Shown: one piece after another, positions 47,980 to 56,094 of the stretch | Numbering within the stretch: position 1 is the stretch's first letter | How the letters are laid out: every line of letters begins with the position of its first letter | Source of the DNA: Corynebacterium vitaeruminis | GTDB lineage: Bacteria; Actinomycetota; Actinomycetes; Mycobacteriales; Mycobacteriaceae | DNA length: 64,000 nt | Reading direction: 5' to 3' | Assembly: GCF_001054325.1 (NCBI RefSeq) | Contig: NZ_JVVM01000034.1 | Coordinates: 1-64,000, forward strand | The notes under the pieces: generated by a model | What the model saw: the letters and a program-made list of their open reading frames with translations, nothing else | What the model was told of the DNA's origin: nothing | Database searches by the model: none | Position numbers and translations under genes: made by a program

Positions 47980-48583
47980 GTTTCCAGCTCCCCTTTTGCC
48001 TTGTCTTTTCTTAACTGTTCTACCGTACCCGCTGGCTACTCCGTTTGGCACATATCTACAGCTTCGCCTATCGACAACAATTGCATCCCATCCACCCTAA
48101 ACCCCCTGATTCGGGTGTAACCAATAGGAAGTAGAAAACGACAATAAGGTGAAGCTCTTTTACTCTCGAGAACTTTAAATTACTATTCGTTATTTTAATG
48201 TAACAATTAAGCACGACCTCATACAGGGCTGTCCTACTGCATAAAGAACGTTTACACAACCAAGCCACCGCCAGTTAGATAACAGACAAATAACGCCAAT
48301 AGCTAACTTTTACTAAGGGCAACCTTAGTGCATACCGCCCCCGAAGTGGTGTAAGTCAAATTGCAAACCGGCAGCATTGCAGCAGGTCAAAGCGTACCGC
48401 TACACACCTGGAGTTATTCCTATAACTACCTCCAATGCCATTCATGCATCAACCAGTTTATGGTTATCCATGAACCTAGTTAACCGCAGTTGGCCTGGTT
48501 TATTTTCCGCCGTGCACGATGAGGGATGAGCGGCGAAATCATATTCATCGGTCTCTGACCGTTTGACTCCTTGAGAGGTTTTC
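47980..48583. other. AT-richer intergenic region upstream of the LAXTG protein pair
   Basis: About 600 bp without a supported gene. A 66-codon minus-strand frame at 48068-48268 has no ribosome binding site or family features. The clearest element is the perfect inverted repeat ACTAAGG-GCAA-CCTTAGT (48312-48329). The base composition is visibly lower in GC than the flanks. The promoter for 48584 must be here but is not clear. Confidence 0.5.
48312..48329. promoter_or_regulatory. Inverted repeat ACTAAGG-N4-CCTTAGT
   Basis: Perfect 7-bp arms, 4-nt centre, ~255 bp before the first LAXTG gene. It looks like a dimeric-repressor operator; the spacing rules out a DtxR box. Confidence 0.45.
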
Positions 48584-49540
48584 ATGAAGAAGTTCACTAC
48601 GGCTATCGCCGCCGCCTTCTCCGCCAGCATGATTGCAAGCACAGGCATCGCTACTGCACAGATTCCAGCCCCAATGCCGACCGAGTGCCCCGCCGACCAG
48701 CACTTTGAAAACGTCGACGGCACTTTCCAGTGCGTCGCAGACCAGCCTGAGCAGGATTCCACTGACGGAATTCCAGCCCCAATGCCGGACAAGTGCCCAG
48801 ACGGCCAGCACTTTGAGAACGTCGGCGGAACCTTCCAGTGCGTCGCAGACAAGGAAGCCCCTAAGCCTGAAACGCCGGATAACAATGAGTCCCAGCCCGG
48901 CGACCTCGGAAACCCAGGTATTTCTGATAAGCAGTGCCCGGAGGGCGAGCACTTCGACATGAGCAAGCCAGTTCCGGGCAACCCGAACGTCTTCGGTGTC
49001 TGCGTCAAGGACGAGACGAAGCCGGATACTGACAAGCCAGGCACGGACAAGCCGGATACTGACAAGCCGGGCAAGAACGGCAAGGACGGCAAGGACGGCA
49101 AGGACGGTAAGCCAGGCAAGAACGGCAAGAACGGCAAGGACGGCAAGGACGGTAAGCCAGGCAAGAACGGCAAGGACGGCAAGGACGGTAAGGACGGTAA
49201 GCCGGGCAAGGACGGCAAGGATGTCAAGGTAAACGTTGACATCAAGATCTCTGCTGAGTGCAAGAACGAAAACAAGTGCACGAAGGAAGAGAAGAAGGCC
49301 AAGGAAAAGGCTGAAAAGAAGGCGTCCGAGTCCAAGAAGACGACCTCTTCCGAGAACGTAAAGAAGGTTTCAGACTCCAAGAAGTCTGAGCAGAATATCT
49401 CTGAGTCCAAGAAGGATTCTTCCACTCAGAGCACTGGCCTAGCAGCCACCGGCCTTGATGCCACCACCCTGGGCGGAGCCGCTCTGGTTCTCCTGGTCGG
49501 CGGTGTCGCCGCTACCCGCATCGCCCGCAAGAACCGCTAA
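48584..49540 (+). CDS. Secreted LAXTG-anchored protein with Cys-pair modules and collagen-like tract
   Basis: 318 residues. Signal peptide (cleavage after ATA, residue 25). Two near-identical modules follow (IPAPMPxxCPxxQHFENVxG, Cys 35/50 and 71/86), then a longer one (Cys 118/140, CPEGEHFDMSKPVPGNP). Residues 163-213 are 17 unbroken Gly-X-Y triplets with Lys always at X and Asn, Asp or Pro at Y, a collagen-like tract. A Lys/Ser/Glu-rich stretch precedes the sorting signal LAATG (286-290), a hydrophobic helix and RIARKNR. LAXTG is the class E sortase motif, so it is probably linked to peptidoglycan. It is a paralogue of the next gene. No named family recognised. Confidence 0.85.
   Translation: MKKFTTAIAAAFSASMIASTGIATAQIPAPMPTECPADQHFENVDGTFQCVADQPEQDSTDGIPAPMPDKCPDGQHFENVGGTFQCVADKEAPKPETPDNNESQPGDLGNPGISDKQCPEGEHFDMSKPVPGNPNVFGVCVKDETKPDTDKPGTDKPDTDKPGKNGKDGKDGKDGKPGKNGKNGKDGKDGKPGKNGKDGKDGKDGKPGKDGKDVKVNVDIKISAECKNENKCTKEEKKAKEKAEKKASESKKTTSSENVKKVSDSKKSEQNISESKKDSSTQSTGLAATGLDATTLGGAALVLLVGGVAATRIARKNR
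49070..49222 (+). repeat. Collagen-like Gly-Lys-(Asn/Asp/Pro) repeat tract
   Basis: 17 codon triplets GK(N/D/P), coded by near-identical GGCAAGGACGGC/GGTAAGCCAGGC units. Likely variable in length between strains by slippage, always in frame. Confidence 0.9.
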
Positions 49541-50049
49541 GAAGTTTAGGGTTCTGCCCCGCTAGCGAAACATAAAATGCTCCTGATGCCAATTCAGCAT
49601 CGGGAGCATTTTTGTGCGTCATACCTCCACCCTATAGCTCGAAGCATAAACCCTACAGGCACCGATTTTTTACCAAACCTCTACGCCCCACCCGCCTTTC
49701 GCCCCCGACACAACCAGGTACCACACTTCGCTAGCGAGGATGAGCGAAAACTATAAGACATTAGAAGACTCGGATCCATCAGCGAAGACAGAAAAGCCCC
49801 CTGCCGAGTCGACAGTGGCAAGTTCTATAAACGCTCCAACTACAACGGGTGTACACACTCAGCGTTGCAAATATAAGTTCCCGCTTTCCCTTACTGGGGT
49901 TTGGACGAGTCAACAATTTTGCTTTACCCCCTCCCGAAACTCATGCCATCAAAGACTGTAATTAGTTATTAAAATCAAAAGTGTGAACAGTGTTCCCCCT
50001 TAAGCCCATTGATAGCAGGGCTTTCCTATAGGAATTGTGAGGTTCCCCA
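49541..50049. other. Intergenic region between the two LAXTG genes
   Basis: It holds the terminator of the first gene (49574-49613), then ~430 bp lower in GC. A 73-codon frame at 49740-49961 has no ribosome binding site or recognisable features and is not called. The second gene therefore probably has its own promoter. Confidence 0.5.
49574..49613 (+). terminator. Intrinsic terminator of the first LAXTG gene
   Basis: Stem 49574-49589 with 49597-49612 (16 bp, one wobble), 7-nt loop, U5 run. Confidence 0.92.
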
Positions 50050-50799
50050 ATGAAGAAGCTCTCTTCGACTATGGTGGCCGCTGCCACTTCAGCCGGCATG
50101 CTCATCGGCGTTGGCGCCGCCACCGCACAGATTCCTGACCCGGTGCCATCGGAGTGTCCCGCGGGTCAGCATTTTGAAAGTGTTGACGGTACTTTCCAGT
50201 GTGTAGATGACGCTGCAAACCCCGATCCAGGGGAGCCATCGAACGATGGCATCCCACCGGGCATTGAGGATACCGAAACCTGTCCCGACGGTTCCCCGCG
50301 TGATATGAGCAAGATCGACCCAGCAACCGGAGCCTTCGGCGCTTGTAGCACCTCAGATGATTCCGGCCCCACTCCGGAGCCCGATGATCCGGAGCCTGAT
50401 GAAGATGCCCCAGAGAATGACGGAATTCCGCCGGGAGTCGATGACACCGCAACGTGCCCCGACGGCTCCCCACGTGATATGAGCAAGATCGACCCGGCAA
50501 CCGGAGTCTACGGCTACTGCCCGACTTCCGATGATGAAACCCCAGGTGACGACGACGCACCCGGTGATAATGACGCACCCGGTGATGAACAGCCTGGGAA
50601 CGACGAGAAGCCTGGGGAGAAAAAACCAGGCGACAAGCCCAACGACCCCAAGAAAGACGGCAAGAAAACCGAGACCAAGAGCAATGGCCTTGCAGTCACT
50701 GGCGTTCAGGCGACTGCCCTCGGTGGTGCCGCGCTCGCGCTCCTGGTCGGTGGTGTGGCAGCTACCCGCCTCGCACGCAAGAACTCCAAGGATTCCTAA
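50050..50799 (+). CDS. Secreted LAXTG-anchored protein, paralogue of the upstream gene
   Basis: 249 residues. Signal peptide (cleavage after ATA, residue 26). One short module (Cys 36/51, CPAGQHFESVDGTFQC) is nearly identical to those of the upstream protein. Two long modules follow (Cys 78/99 and 136/157), both CPDGSPRDMSKIDPATG. An acidic Pro/Asp/Gly-rich spacer replaces the collagen-like tract. Sorting signal LAVTG (214-218), hydrophobic helix with GGVAATRLARKN, again class E sortase type. GAGG lies 7 nt before the ATG. It is acidic where the paralogue is strongly basic. Function unknown. Confidence 0.85.
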   Translation: MKKLSSTMVAAATSAGMLIGVGAATAQIPDPVPSECPAGQHFESVDGTFQCVDDAANPDPGEPSNDGIPPGIEDTETCPDGSPRDMSKIDPATGAFGACSTSDDSGPTPEPDDPEPDEDAPENDGIPPGVDDTATCPDGSPRDMSKIDPATGVYGYCPTSDDETPGDDDAPGDNDAPGDEQPGNDEKPGEKKPGDKPNDPKKDGKKTETKSNGLAVTGVQATALGGAALALLVGGVAATRLARKNSKDS

Positions 50800-50806
50800 C
50801 GCAGTG

Positions 50807-50872
50807 AAGGCCTCGGAGCCCCGCGTATCCTCTACGGAAAGTTACGCAATGGCTCCGAGGCCTTTATTTTTG
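50807..50872 (+). terminator. Intrinsic terminator of the second LAXTG gene
   Basis: Perfect 14-bp stem, 50807-50820 with 50851-50864, 30-nt loop, followed by TATTTTT. It ends the gene before convergent ftsY. Confidence 0.85.
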
Positions 50873-50934
50873 CTGGGTGACAGTTGACGCTGTACTCACC
50901 GAACGATGGAAAATTCACTCATCGATGCTAGCTA

Positions 50935-52512
50935 CTATTTGCGGCCACCGAGGAGTGCGTCTACAAAGCTCTCCGGTTCAAACGGCGCCAGGTGGTCAGC
51001 ACCTTCACCGAGGCCAACCAGCTTCACCGGCACACCGAGCTCATTTTGCACCTGGAAGACAATGCCCCCCTTAGCGGTACCGTCCAGCTTGGTCAGCGCA
51101 ACGCCGGTGATGTCCACAACATCCCGGAATGTACGAGCCTGCAGTAGGCCATTTTGACCAACCGTCGCGTCAAGAACCAGGATGACTTCGTCAACCTGAG
51201 CCTTCTTCTCCACGACACGCTTAATCTTGTCTAGCTGATCCATCAGACCAACCTTGGTGTGCAGGCGGCCGGCGGTGTCAATGAGCACGACATCAGCACC
51301 GGAATTAATACCGTGTGACACTGCCTCGAACGCAATCGAAGCAGGATCCGCGCCTTCAGCGCCACGAACGGTCTCGGCACCGACACGACGGCCCCAGGTT
51401 TCCAGCTGATCTGCAGCAGCGGCACGGAAAGTGTCCGCTGCACCGAGAACAACGTGGTGGCCACCGGCAACCAGCACACGAGCCAGTTTGCCCGTCGTCG
51501 TGGTCTTACCAGTGCCGTTGACACCGACCACCAGAATCACTGCGGGCTTGCCCTCGTGCGGAAGTGCGCGAATGGAGCGATCCATCTCAGGCTTGCACTC
51601 CTCAATCAGCACCTCACGCAGCAGGGCACGCGCTTGCTCTTCCGTGCTCACCTTCTGGCTGGCAATACGCTCGCGCAGCTTATCGACGACACGCTGCGTC
51701 GCAGTCGCGCCGAGGTCAGCCATCACCAGGATGTCCTCGACTTCTTCCCACGCGTCCTCATCGAGGTCACCAGCGCCCAGAATGCCCAGCACGGATTGCC
51801 CAATCGCATTCTGCGAACGAGAGAGTCGACCGCGCAGACGACCCAGACGCCCCTCAGCGGGATCGATGGACTCAATCTGCTGTTCTGGCTCTGGGGTCGG
51901 TTCTGACTGCGGTTCTGCTACTGGTTCCGGCTCAGGTGCAGGCTTCGGCTCCGGTGCAGGATCCGGTGCAGGGACTACCTCTACCTCAGGCTCTGCCTTT
52001 TCCTCGGGCTCTGCCTTCTGTTCTGGTTTCGCCTGTGGCTTTGGCTCAGATTCGGGTTCCTGTTCCCCCGCGGTAGGCAAATCAATGGGAATCTCCCGCA
52101 TTACGCGGTTGTGATCCCCCTCCATTTCGGTGGGGTTATCGGGAATAGGCAGTTGGCCTTCCGGCTTCAGCAGGGAGCCATCCGTCGACTTATCAACAGG
52201 CTCATCTGCCCGCTTTTCAACTGGTTCCGGGACCTGCTTTTCAATGGGCTTTTCCGCCGGCTTGGGCATCGGTTTTTCAACCGGCTGCTTCTCGCGGGTA
52301 TCCGTTCCACCACCGGCCGGAGCGAAGTTAAAACCACTAGTGGCCTGGTAATTTCCAGACTTCTCCTGCTGGGTGAGTTCCTTAGTATCTTCCTTGGAAA
52401 AAGAAATGCGCTGGTTCTTCCTACGGACATAGCCCGCAACAAAAAGCAGCGCGATAATAACGACAATCGCGACGACGAGGAGTATCCACTGAGTTGGAGT
52501 CATAACTCTCAT
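50935..52512 (-). CDS. ftsY: Signal recognition particle receptor FtsY
   Basis: 525 residues. An N-terminal transmembrane segment (QWILLVVAIVVIIALLFVAG) is followed by a ~200-residue Pro/Glu/Lys-rich linker (PAPDPAPEPKPAPEPEP). The NG domain has GVNGTGKTTTTGKLARVLVA, DTAGRLHTKVGLMDQL and LTKLDGTAKGGIVFQVQNE. It is the membrane receptor for Ffh. The start is ATG 52512 or 52503. It follows smc by 27 nt; ftsY and smc are probably co-transcribed. Confidence 0.96.
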   Translation of the reverse strand: MRVMTPTQWILLVVAIVVIIALLFVAGYVRRKNQRISFSKEDTKELTQQEKSGNYQATSGFNFAPAGGGTDTREKQPVEKPMPKPAEKPIEKQVPEPVEKRADEPVDKSTDGSLLKPEGQLPIPDNPTEMEGDHNRVMREIPIDLPTAGEQEPESEPKPQAKPEQKAEPEEKAEPEVEVVPAPDPAPEPKPAPEPEPVAEPQSEPTPEPEQQIESIDPAEGRLGRLRGRLSRSQNAIGQSVLGILGAGDLDEDAWEEVEDILVMADLGATATQRVVDKLRERIASQKVSTEEQARALLREVLIEECKPEMDRSIRALPHEGKPAVILVVGVNGTGKTTTTGKLARVLVAGGHHVVLGAADTFRAAAADQLETWGRRVGAETVRGAEGADPASIAFEAVSHGINSGADVVLIDTAGRLHTKVGLMDQLDKIKRVVEKKAQVDEVILVLDATVGQNGLLQARTFRDVVDITGVALTKLDGTAKGGIVFQVQNELGVPVKLVGLGEGADHLAPFEPESFVDALLGGRK

Positions 52513-52520
52513 TATGCAGT

Positions 52521-52545
52521 ATCAACTACTCTTCATCACCTACTC
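52521..52545 (-). repeat. 11-bp imperfect duplication over the smc stop codon
   Basis: 52521-52531 and 52535-52545 match at 10 of 11 positions, period 14. The second contains the smc TAG (52542-52540). Confidence 0.55.
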
Positions 52546-55500
52546 CGCCGACGTCGCCTCGGGCGCGGACGCCGGTGACATTCGCTGCGAGATTACTCGT
52601 GTCACACCGTCGCCCCGCATGGTCACGCCGTAGAGCACATTCGCAACGTCCATCGTCGGTTTCTGGTGCGTAATGACAATCAGCTGACTAGTCGCGCGAA
52701 GTTCCTCTAGCAACGCAATGAGGCGACGCAGGTTAACGTCGTCAAGCGCGGCCTCCACCTCGTCGAGCACGTAAAAGGGACTCGGGCGAGCTCGGAAAAT
52801 AGCAACGAGCATTGCCAGCGCCGTCAGCGACTTCTCGCCACCGGAGAGCAAGGATAGGCGCTTGACCTTTTTGCCCGGTGGGCGTGCTTCAACCTCGATA
52901 CCTGTCGTGAGCAGGTTGTCCGGTTCAGTGAGAACCAGTCGTCCGTCGCCACCCGGGAAGAGCGTTTGGAAGACCGCGGGGAATTCTGCCTCGACATCCT
53001 TCCACGCGTCCGCGAAGAGCTGCAGAATCGTGGCATCGACTTCCTCGACAACATCGGTGAGATCCTGGCGGGCTTTGAGGACGTCATCGAGCTGCGTGGA
53101 CAGGAATGAATAGCGCTCCTCCATCGCCTTGTACTCTTCCAGCGCCAACGGATTGACGCGGCCGAGCACACGCAAGTCCTTCTCCGCCTGCTTGAGCTGC
53201 TTCGTCACGGCCGCGCGGTCGAAGTTCTCATCGGGGGCGAAATCCGCGAGTAGGTCATCGACAGACAGCCCCAACTGGTCAACGATGCGCTCTGCAGCCT
53301 CGGTCACGCGCACCTGCGCCTGCGCACGGGCGATATCCCCCTGGTGCGCGGAATCCGTTAGCTGTGCCAGCTCACGCTGCGCTGTGTTCGCTTCCGTCCG
53401 GGCGGCCGACAGTGCCTGCGATACCGTCTTCTTCTGTGCCTCGGCATCGTCACGATCGGCCTCTGCCCGCGCCAGCGACACGTTGACCTTCCCGTGCAGA
53501 TCCTCAGCCAGCTCTGCAACGACCTCTGCAAGCTCCCGCTGGGCAATCTTCGCCATCTGCGCCTGCTCATGGCGGGCCTTCGCTACGCGCTCCGACGCCG
53601 CCTGACGTCGCAATCGCTCGGCTTTACCACGCACACTCGACAAACGTTCCTCAGCCGTTCGCAACGACAAACGTGCTTCCGTTTCCATCGCGCGCACCGC
53701 CGTCAGCGCCTCCGACGCACGGTCTCGTTCGCTTGTCGACGGTTCCCCCTCCTCGGGGTCACGGTCAACGCGAGCCAGGCGGTCTGCGACTTCCGCCAAC
53801 TCCTTCTGGAGCTTCGTTACTCGCGCAGCGGCCTCGGCCCCACGCTGCTCAGCGCGCTCGGCATCATGGACGACGCCGGACAGCTGTGCGGTTGCTCGAG
53901 TGCGAGCATCTGTAAGCACCTTCATACGACTCTGGTGCTCACGCAAAGCTGCGCGGGCCGCCGCCGCGTCCGTGCGACGGTCCTCTTCTTCGTCCTGGGC
54001 ACCGGAGAGCACACCACCGAGGTCACTCAAACGCATCTGCGCTTCCGCCAACTCTTCGCGGGCTTTGGCAATGTCCGCGGCGATTTCAACACCTGATGCA
54101 GTGCCTCCAGCACCGCCAGCTACCCAGCCAGAGCCACGTAGCACACCATCGCGGTCAACAACGCGCAGTCGAGTATCTTGCGCCACCAGTTCGCGGGCCA
54201 GCTGGTCGTCATCGCAGGCTACGACATCAACGAGTAGTGAGGTCAGAGGACCGGAGAGGTTGGCTGGGACAGTCACGTGGTCTAGCAGCCAGGAGGCCTG
54301 TGCGGGCAAAGTGATGTCCAAGCGCCAGGAGTCGGATACGTCCGCAGAATTGATAACGACGGCGCTGCCCTTGCCCGAGGCCACGAGCTCGTCGATAAGC
54401 GATTCGCCACTTCCCTCGCTGACCAGCGCTTCGGCGGCCGCGCCGAGTGCTACGGTGAGCGCCTTCTCCCAGCCGGTGTCAACGTCAATGACCTCAGAGA
54501 GCGCGCCGAGCTCGTGCTTTTCACGCAGCCACGCTGTGCCGTCGTTGGCGGCGGCGGTGCGGGCGGTCTCCAGAGCTTCGATGCGGGCGGATAGACCTGA
54601 GACGCTGCGCTCGAGGTCGCGCTCATCAGAGCGGAGTTCTTGCAAACGCGTCGAAGCCTGCTCTGCTTCGCGGTTGGCCTGCTCATATGCGCTCTGTAGC
54701 TCGGGACCTTCGAATTCGGCCTCGGCGAGTTCCTGCGCGGCGATTTCCACAGCTTCGGTGGCATCGGCACGACGTTCGTCGGCCTCATCGGTTTGCTCGG
54801 TCAGGCGCGCAGCTTCGGCTTCAGCGGCTTCCAAGCGGGTGCGCAACGATTCTTCTGCGGAGATCAGACGAACAACGCCTTCGCGGCGGTCGGCGATAGC
54901 GCGAACGGCAGCGAGGTGCTCCGCTTCGGCTTCGCGGAAGGTTTCCTCGGCATCGAAGAGCGTTTCGCGGATTTCCTCCAGCTTTTCGCGAGCCTCTGCC
55001 TCCGCCTCAGCTAGTGTGGCTTCCTCGCTGGCGGCATCTTCGGCACGCTGCTCCAGGAAGTCCGGGTCGGGGCCTACCCACGGAGCGACGGAGTGGTCAG
55101 CTGCGCGATCGGCAGCGATGCGAGCGGTGGCCTGGATACGCTCGCCGAGCGCGGAGAGGCGGAACCACAGATCTCGGGCAGCGTCAGCTGCTGGAGTAAT
55201 GTCCTCCAGCTCGGCTTCAAGTTCCGCGGTGCGTTCAGTAGCAATCTCGGCGCGCTCAGTGGCGGCCTCTACCTTTTCCTCAATGATCTTGGCCTGGCCA
55301 GCAATGTCATTGAGGCTGTCCTGCAAATCCACAAAGTCCGCAGCGGCCAGGCGCAATTTGGCATCGCGCAAGTCTGCCTGCACGGTCTGGGCGCGAGAGG
55401 CGGCCTCAGCCTGACGCTTCAGTGGTTTGAGCTGACGGGAAAGCTCACCTGTCAGATCCTGCAGTCGGTCGAGATTGGCCTGCATCGACTGCAGCTTGCG

Positions 55501-56034
55501 CTGTGCTTTTTCCTTGCGGCGGCGGTGCTTGAGCACACCTGCCGCCTCTTCAATAAATGCGCGGCGCTCCTCTGGCCGGGACTCCAGAATCTGCGAAAGC
55601 CGACCCTGGCCGACGATGATATGCATCTCACGGCCAATGCCGGTGTCGCTGAGCAGTTCTTGCACGTCCATGAGGCGGACGCGGGAACCGTTGATTTCGT
55701 ACTCACTTGCGCCGTCGCGGTACATGCGACGCGTGACGGAGACTTCCTTATATTCAATGGGAAGTGCGCCATCGGAATTGTCGATGGTAAGAGTGACCTC
55801 CGCGCGCCCCAAGGGCTTTCGCCCGGAGGTTCCCGCGAAGATAACATCTTCCATTTTGCCGCCGCGGAGGGTCTTGGCGGAGTGCTCGCCCATGACCCAC
55901 GCGAGTGCATCGACGACATTCGACTTTCCGGATCCATTCGGGCCAACAACGGCGCAGATACCGGGCTCGAATTTCATCGTCGTCGCCGAAGCGAAGGATT
56001 TAAAGCCCTTCAGAGTCAGCGATTTCAAATACAT
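52540..56034 (-). CDS. smc: Chromosome segregation ATPase SMC
   Basis: 1164 residues. The N-terminal ATPase half has Walker A VGPNGSGKSNVVDALAWVMG and the Q-loop region. Two long coiled coils flank a hinge (~residues 500-650, with VASGKGSAVVINSAD and GSGWVAGGAGGTASG). The C-terminal half has the signature LSLLSGGEKSLTALAMLVAI and Walker B FYVLDEVEAALDD. It condenses and separates sister chromosomes with ScpA/ScpB. A TAAGAT box 8 nt before the ATG suggests a leaderless transcript. Confidence 0.97.
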   Translation of the reverse strand: MYLKSLTLKGFKSFASATTMKFEPGICAVVGPNGSGKSNVVDALAWVMGEHSAKTLRGGKMEDVIFAGTSGRKPLGRAEVTLTIDNSDGALPIEYKEVSVTRRMYRDGASEYEINGSRVRLMDVQELLSDTGIGREMHIIVGQGRLSQILESRPEERRAFIEEAAGVLKHRRRKEKAQRKLQSMQANLDRLQDLTGELSRQLKPLKRQAEAASRAQTVQADLRDAKLRLAAADFVDLQDSLNDIAGQAKIIEEKVEAATERAEIATERTAELEAELEDITPAADAARDLWFRLSALGERIQATARIAADRAADHSVAPWVGPDPDFLEQRAEDAASEEATLAEAEAEAREKLEEIRETLFDAEETFREAEAEHLAAVRAIADRREGVVRLISAEESLRTRLEAAEAEAARLTEQTDEADERRADATEAVEIAAQELAEAEFEGPELQSAYEQANREAEQASTRLQELRSDERDLERSVSGLSARIEALETARTAAANDGTAWLREKHELGALSEVIDVDTGWEKALTVALGAAAEALVSEGSGESLIDELVASGKGSAVVINSADVSDSWRLDITLPAQASWLLDHVTVPANLSGPLTSLLVDVVACDDDQLARELVAQDTRLRVVDRDGVLRGSGWVAGGAGGTASGVEIAADIAKAREELAEAQMRLSDLGGVLSGAQDEEEDRRTDAAAARAALREHQSRMKVLTDARTRATAQLSGVVHDAERAEQRGAEAAARVTKLQKELAEVADRLARVDRDPEEGEPSTSERDRASEALTAVRAMETEARLSLRTAEERLSSVRGKAERLRRQAASERVAKARHEQAQMAKIAQRELAEVVAELAEDLHGKVNVSLARAEADRDDAEAQKKTVSQALSAARTEANTAQRELAQLTDSAHQGDIARAQAQVRVTEAAERIVDQLGLSVDDLLADFAPDENFDRAAVTKQLKQAEKDLRVLGRVNPLALEEYKAMEERYSFLSTQLDDVLKARQDLTDVVEEVDATILQLFADAWKDVEAEFPAVFQTLFPGGDGRLVLTEPDNLLTTGIEVEARPPGKKVKRLSLLSGGEKSLTALAMLVAIFRARPSPFYVLDEVEAALDDVNLRRLIALLEELRATSQLIVITHQKPTMDVANVLYGVTMRGDGVTRVISQRMSPASAPEATSAE

Positions 56035-56042
56035 GGGGCAAC

Positions 56043-56048
56043 ATCTTA
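56043..56048 (-). promoter_or_regulatory. Putative -10 box for leaderless smc mRNA
   Basis: TAAGAT on the minus strand, 8 nt before the smc ATG; no ribosome binding site between. Confidence 0.45.
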
Positions 56049-56094
56049 CCTGCAGTAGCGGGTTGGAGCTGAATTACCCCAAGCACACTCTTGT

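Noticed and set aside
48068..48268. 66-codon minus-strand frame upstream of ffh
   Set aside because: No ribosome binding site, no family resemblance, in a lower-GC noncoding region.
48312..48329. Possible DtxR box upstream of the LAXTG genes
   Set aside because: The AGG and CCT half-sites are 4 nt apart instead of 9, so it cannot be a standard DtxR operator.
48442..49425. 327-codon minus-strand frame over the LAXTG/collagen-like gene, coding Leu-Pro-Ser repeats
   Set aside because: It mirrors the Gly-Lys-Asp repeat of the plus-strand gene; the plus strand has the signal peptide, sorting signal, ribosome binding site and terminator.
49740..49961. 73-codon plus-strand frame between the two LAXTG genes
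   Set aside because: No ribosome binding site, composition unlike its neighbours, and no signal peptide or domain.
53900..55414. 504-codon open frame antisense to smc
   Set aside because: It lies wholly inside smc, is Ser/Ala/Arg-rich low-complexity sequence with no domain or ribosome binding site, and is the usual by-product of high-GC codon use.
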